Below, piece after piece: positions 62,351 through 64,000 of a DNA stretch of 64,000 nucleotides. Under the pieces are notes generated by a model. It was not told the origin of the DNA. It did no database searches and was given only the letters and a program-made list of their open reading frames with translations. The DNA is from CAVVNP01 sp963800235 (GTDB lineage Bacteria > Actinomycetota > Acidimicrobiia > Acidimicrobiales > Iamiaceae): contig CAWDAD010000001.1 of the NCBI GenBank assembly GCA_963800235.1, forward strand, positions 1,364,001 to 1,428,000, written 5' to 3'. How positions within the stretch are numbered: the first letter of the stretch is position 1; every line of letters begins with the position of its first letter. A program made the translations under genes and the position numbers.

Positions 62351-62363
62351 GTGCTGTGCCCCG

Positions 62364-63929
62364 ATGAGCGAACCACCCGCCGCCTCCGCGCCCGCCGACC
62401 ACGTCCTGGCCATCGACCTCGGCACCGGCGGTCCCAAGGCCGCGCTGGTCACCCTCGACGGCGACATCGTGGGCAGCGAGTTCGAGGCGACCGGCCTGCA
62501 GCTGAACGACAAGGGCGGGGCCGAGCAGGACCCCGACGCCTGGTGGACGGCCATCACCACCGCCGTGCGCCGACTGCTCGGCCAGGGCCTGGTCCCCGTC
62601 GAGCGGATCGCCGCGGTGAGCGTCACCGCCCAGTGGTCGGGCACCGTGGCCGTCGACGAGCACGGCGACCACCTGTACCCCGCCGTGATCTGGATGGACT
62701 CCCGAGGCGCCGAGGCGGTGAAGCAGGCGGTCGGCGGTCCGATCCGGGTGCTCGGCTACGACCCCCGCAAGCTGCGGGCCTGGATCCGGAAGACCGGCGG
62801 CGCCCCGAGCCACTCGGGCAAGGACTCGATCGCCCACATCCTGTGGCTGAAGGCCGAGCGCCCCGAGGTGTACCGGGCGGCGCACAAGTTCCTCGAGCCG
62901 TGCGACTACCTGAACGCCCGCCTGACCGGCCGCATGGTCACCAGCTTCGACTGCGTGGTCGCCCACTGGATCACCGACAACCGCGACATCACCGACGTCC
63001 ACTACGACGACCAGCTCGTCGGCTGGTGCGGCGTCGACCGGGCCAAGCTGCCCGACCTGGTGCCGTCGGCCACCGTGGTCGGCGAGGTGACCGCGGCCGT
63101 CGCCGACGAGTGGGGGCTGGCACCGGGCACCCAGGTCGTGACCGCCACCGGAGACGTCCACAGCGCGGTGGTCGGGTCGGGCGCGCTGGAGGACTTCGCC
63201 GCCCACCTCTACATCGGCACCTCGTCCTGGCTGTCGTGCCACGTGCCCGAGAAGAAGACCGACCTGCTGCACAACCAGGCCGCCCTGCCCTCGGCGCTGC
63301 CGGGCAAGTACTTCCTGGCCAACGAGCACGAGGCGGCCGGCGCCTGCCTGCTGTGGCTGCGCGACCAGATCGGACTGGCCGCCGACTTCGACGAGATGAA
63401 CGAGCTGGTGGCCCAGTCGCCGGTGGGCGCGAACAAGTTGCTCTTCACGCCGTGGCTGAACGGCGAGCGCACGCCCGTCGACGACCACACCATCCGGGGG
63501 AGCTGGTCGAACCTCACCCTCGCCCACGACCGGGCCGACCTGGTGCGCTCGGTGTTCGAGGGGGTGGCGTTCAACAGCCGGTGGCTGCTCGACGGGGCCG
63601 AGAAGTTCCTGAAGCGCCGCTTCGACGGCCTCAACTTCATCGGCGGCGGTGCCAAGTCGAACGCCTGGTGCCAGATCCACGCCGACGTGCTCGACCGGCC
63701 GATCCGCCAGATGGCCGACCCCCAGCACGCCAACAGCCGGGGCGCCGCCTTCGTCGCCTCGCTGGCCCTCGGCCACCGCGACGCCGGCGAGCTGTCCCAG
63801 CAGGTGGGCGTCACCGCCACCTTCACCCCCGACCCGGCCAACCGGGCCGTCTACGACGAGCTCTACGGCGCCTTCGTCGACCTCTACAAGGCCACCAAGG
63901 GCATCCACCGCACCCTCAACCGCCACTGA
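62364..63929 (+). CDS. FGGY-family carbohydrate kinase (xylulokinase-like)
   Basis: 521 residues. First domain starts VLAIDLGTGGPKAALVTLDG, with SVTAQWSGTVAVD and AVIWMDSRGAEAV; second domain has TATGDVHSAVVGSGAL, IGTSSWLSCHV, LFTPWLNGERTPVDD and FIGGGAKSNAWCQIHADVLDRPI. The closest general type is xylulokinase, phosphorylating D-xylulose or a related sugar/polyol. No isomerase or sugar transporter is beside it, so the substrate is open. Confidence 0.88.
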   Translation: MSEPPAASAPADHVLAIDLGTGGPKAALVTLDGDIVGSEFEATGLQLNDKGGAEQDPDAWWTAITTAVRRLLGQGLVPVERIAAVSVTAQWSGTVAVDEHGDHLYPAVIWMDSRGAEAVKQAVGGPIRVLGYDPRKLRAWIRKTGGAPSHSGKDSIAHILWLKAERPEVYRAAHKFLEPCDYLNARLTGRMVTSFDCVVAHWITDNRDITDVHYDDQLVGWCGVDRAKLPDLVPSATVVGEVTAAVADEWGLAPGTQVVTATGDVHSAVVGSGALEDFAAHLYIGTSSWLSCHVPEKKTDLLHNQAALPSALPGKYFLANEHEAAGACLLWLRDQIGLAADFDEMNELVAQSPVGANKLLFTPWLNGERTPVDDHTIRGSWSNLTLAHDRADLVRSVFEGVAFNSRWLLDGAEKFLKRRFDGLNFIGGGAKSNAWCQIHADVLDRPIRQMADPQHANSRGAAFVASLALGHRDAGELSQQVGVTATFTPDPANRAVYDELYGAFVDLYKATKGIHRTLNRH

Positions 63930-63946
63930 CGACCACCTCTCACCAT

Positions 63947-63991
63947 TTCGTGAAGCAGAACCGTCGATGAGCGACGGATCGCCTTCACGAA
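63947..63991. repeat. Nested two-tier hairpin after the kinase gene
   Basis: Outer arms TTCGTGAAG and CTTCACGAA (9 bp), five unpaired bases each side, inner arms CCGTCG and CGACGG (6 bp), loop ATGAG. It begins 17 bases after the kinase stop. Same plan as 18811-18854 with unrelated sequence. Possible terminator or repetitive palindrome; the window ends nine bases later. Confidence 0.7.
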
Positions 63992-64000
63992 GCGGGACGA

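Noticed and set aside
62254..62363. Periodic peptide encoded by the 27-bp repeats as an N-terminal extension of the kinase
   Set aside because: The repeats are in a different frame from the kinase, and the kinase begins at its normal N-terminus.
61416..63926. Fusion of the enoyl-CoA hydratase with a long antisense extension over the FGGY kinase
   Set aside because: Family N-terminus and a leaderless -10 set the hydratase start at 62204; the extension is antisense to a well-supported kinase.

Overview
The window is a high-GC (roughly 70% by eye) bacterial chromosome segment, almost fully coding. Several features point to Actinomycetota: a WhiB-type Fe-S regulator beside a PdtaS-like kinase, DUF3107 and DUF2510 domains, a paired ArsA/Get3-like ATPase operon, a class E sortase, and the order rpmE-prfA-prmC-tsaC-wecA-atp known from mycobacteria. 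The mix with a complete System I cytochrome c maturation operon and AtuA-type proteins suggests a deep lineage such as Acidimicrobiia; this placement is inference. No rRNA, tRNA, phage, insertion sequence or CRISPR was found.

Layout. 1-0.8 kb: the 3' end of glpX and an ArsC-like gene. 0.86-14.5 kb (minus strand): a 2H-phosphoesterase/GNAT fusion, a membrane protein, the whole F-type ATP synthase operon (atpZ-I-B-E-F-H-A-G-D-C), then wecA, glyA, rpiB and a low-molecular-weight phosphatase. 14.5-22.1 kb: the translation-factor part of the same conserved locus (tsaC, prmC, prfA, rpmE), interrupted by plus-strand insertions: a thiolase-like gene behind a perfect palindrome, a threonine-rich membrane protein, and a zinc dehydrogenase followed by hairpin repeats. 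22.1-26.2 kb: etfBA, a lipid kinase whose 3' end is tandemly duplicated, and a glycerophosphodiesterase. 26.3-33 kb: whiB, pdtaS-like, a giant LuxR-type ATPase regulator and two hotdog thioesterases. 33-37 kb: ArsA pair plus DUF3107, and a Tat-exported molybdopterin enzyme with its cytochrome b. 37-44 kb: mrp divergent from a SufR-like regulator, two lipoproteins, a cysteine desulfurase, and a split AtuA protein. 44-51 kb: ccmABCDEFGHI. 51-64 kb: sortase, glyoxalase-like protein, biotin carrier plus enoyl-CoA hydratase, ketopantoate-reductase-like protein, acyl-CoA carboxylase beta, a MoxR-DUF58-transglutaminase operon and an FGGY carbohydrate kinase.

Working together. The energy genes form one theme: F1Fo synthase, EtfAB, c-type cytochrome assembly and a periplasmic molybdoenzyme/cytochrome b pair. 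A second theme is acyl-CoA metabolism (thiolase-like, hotdog thioesterases, two hydratases, carboxyltransferase, biotin carrier). A third is Fe-S handling (WhiB, Mrp, SufR-like, cysteine desulfurase).

The strongest window-wide signal is regulatory. About twenty operon-leading genes carry a -10-like xAnnnT hexamer ending only 6-10 nt before the start codon, usually with no Shine-Dalgarno, as expected for leaderless mRNAs. Genes inside operons instead overlap by ATGA, GTGA or TGATG. Intergenic repeats are the other unusual element: a triple hairpin array, a three-unit ~150-bp duplication, a 27-bp palindromic minisatellite and two nested two-tier hairpins of matching architecture but different sequence.
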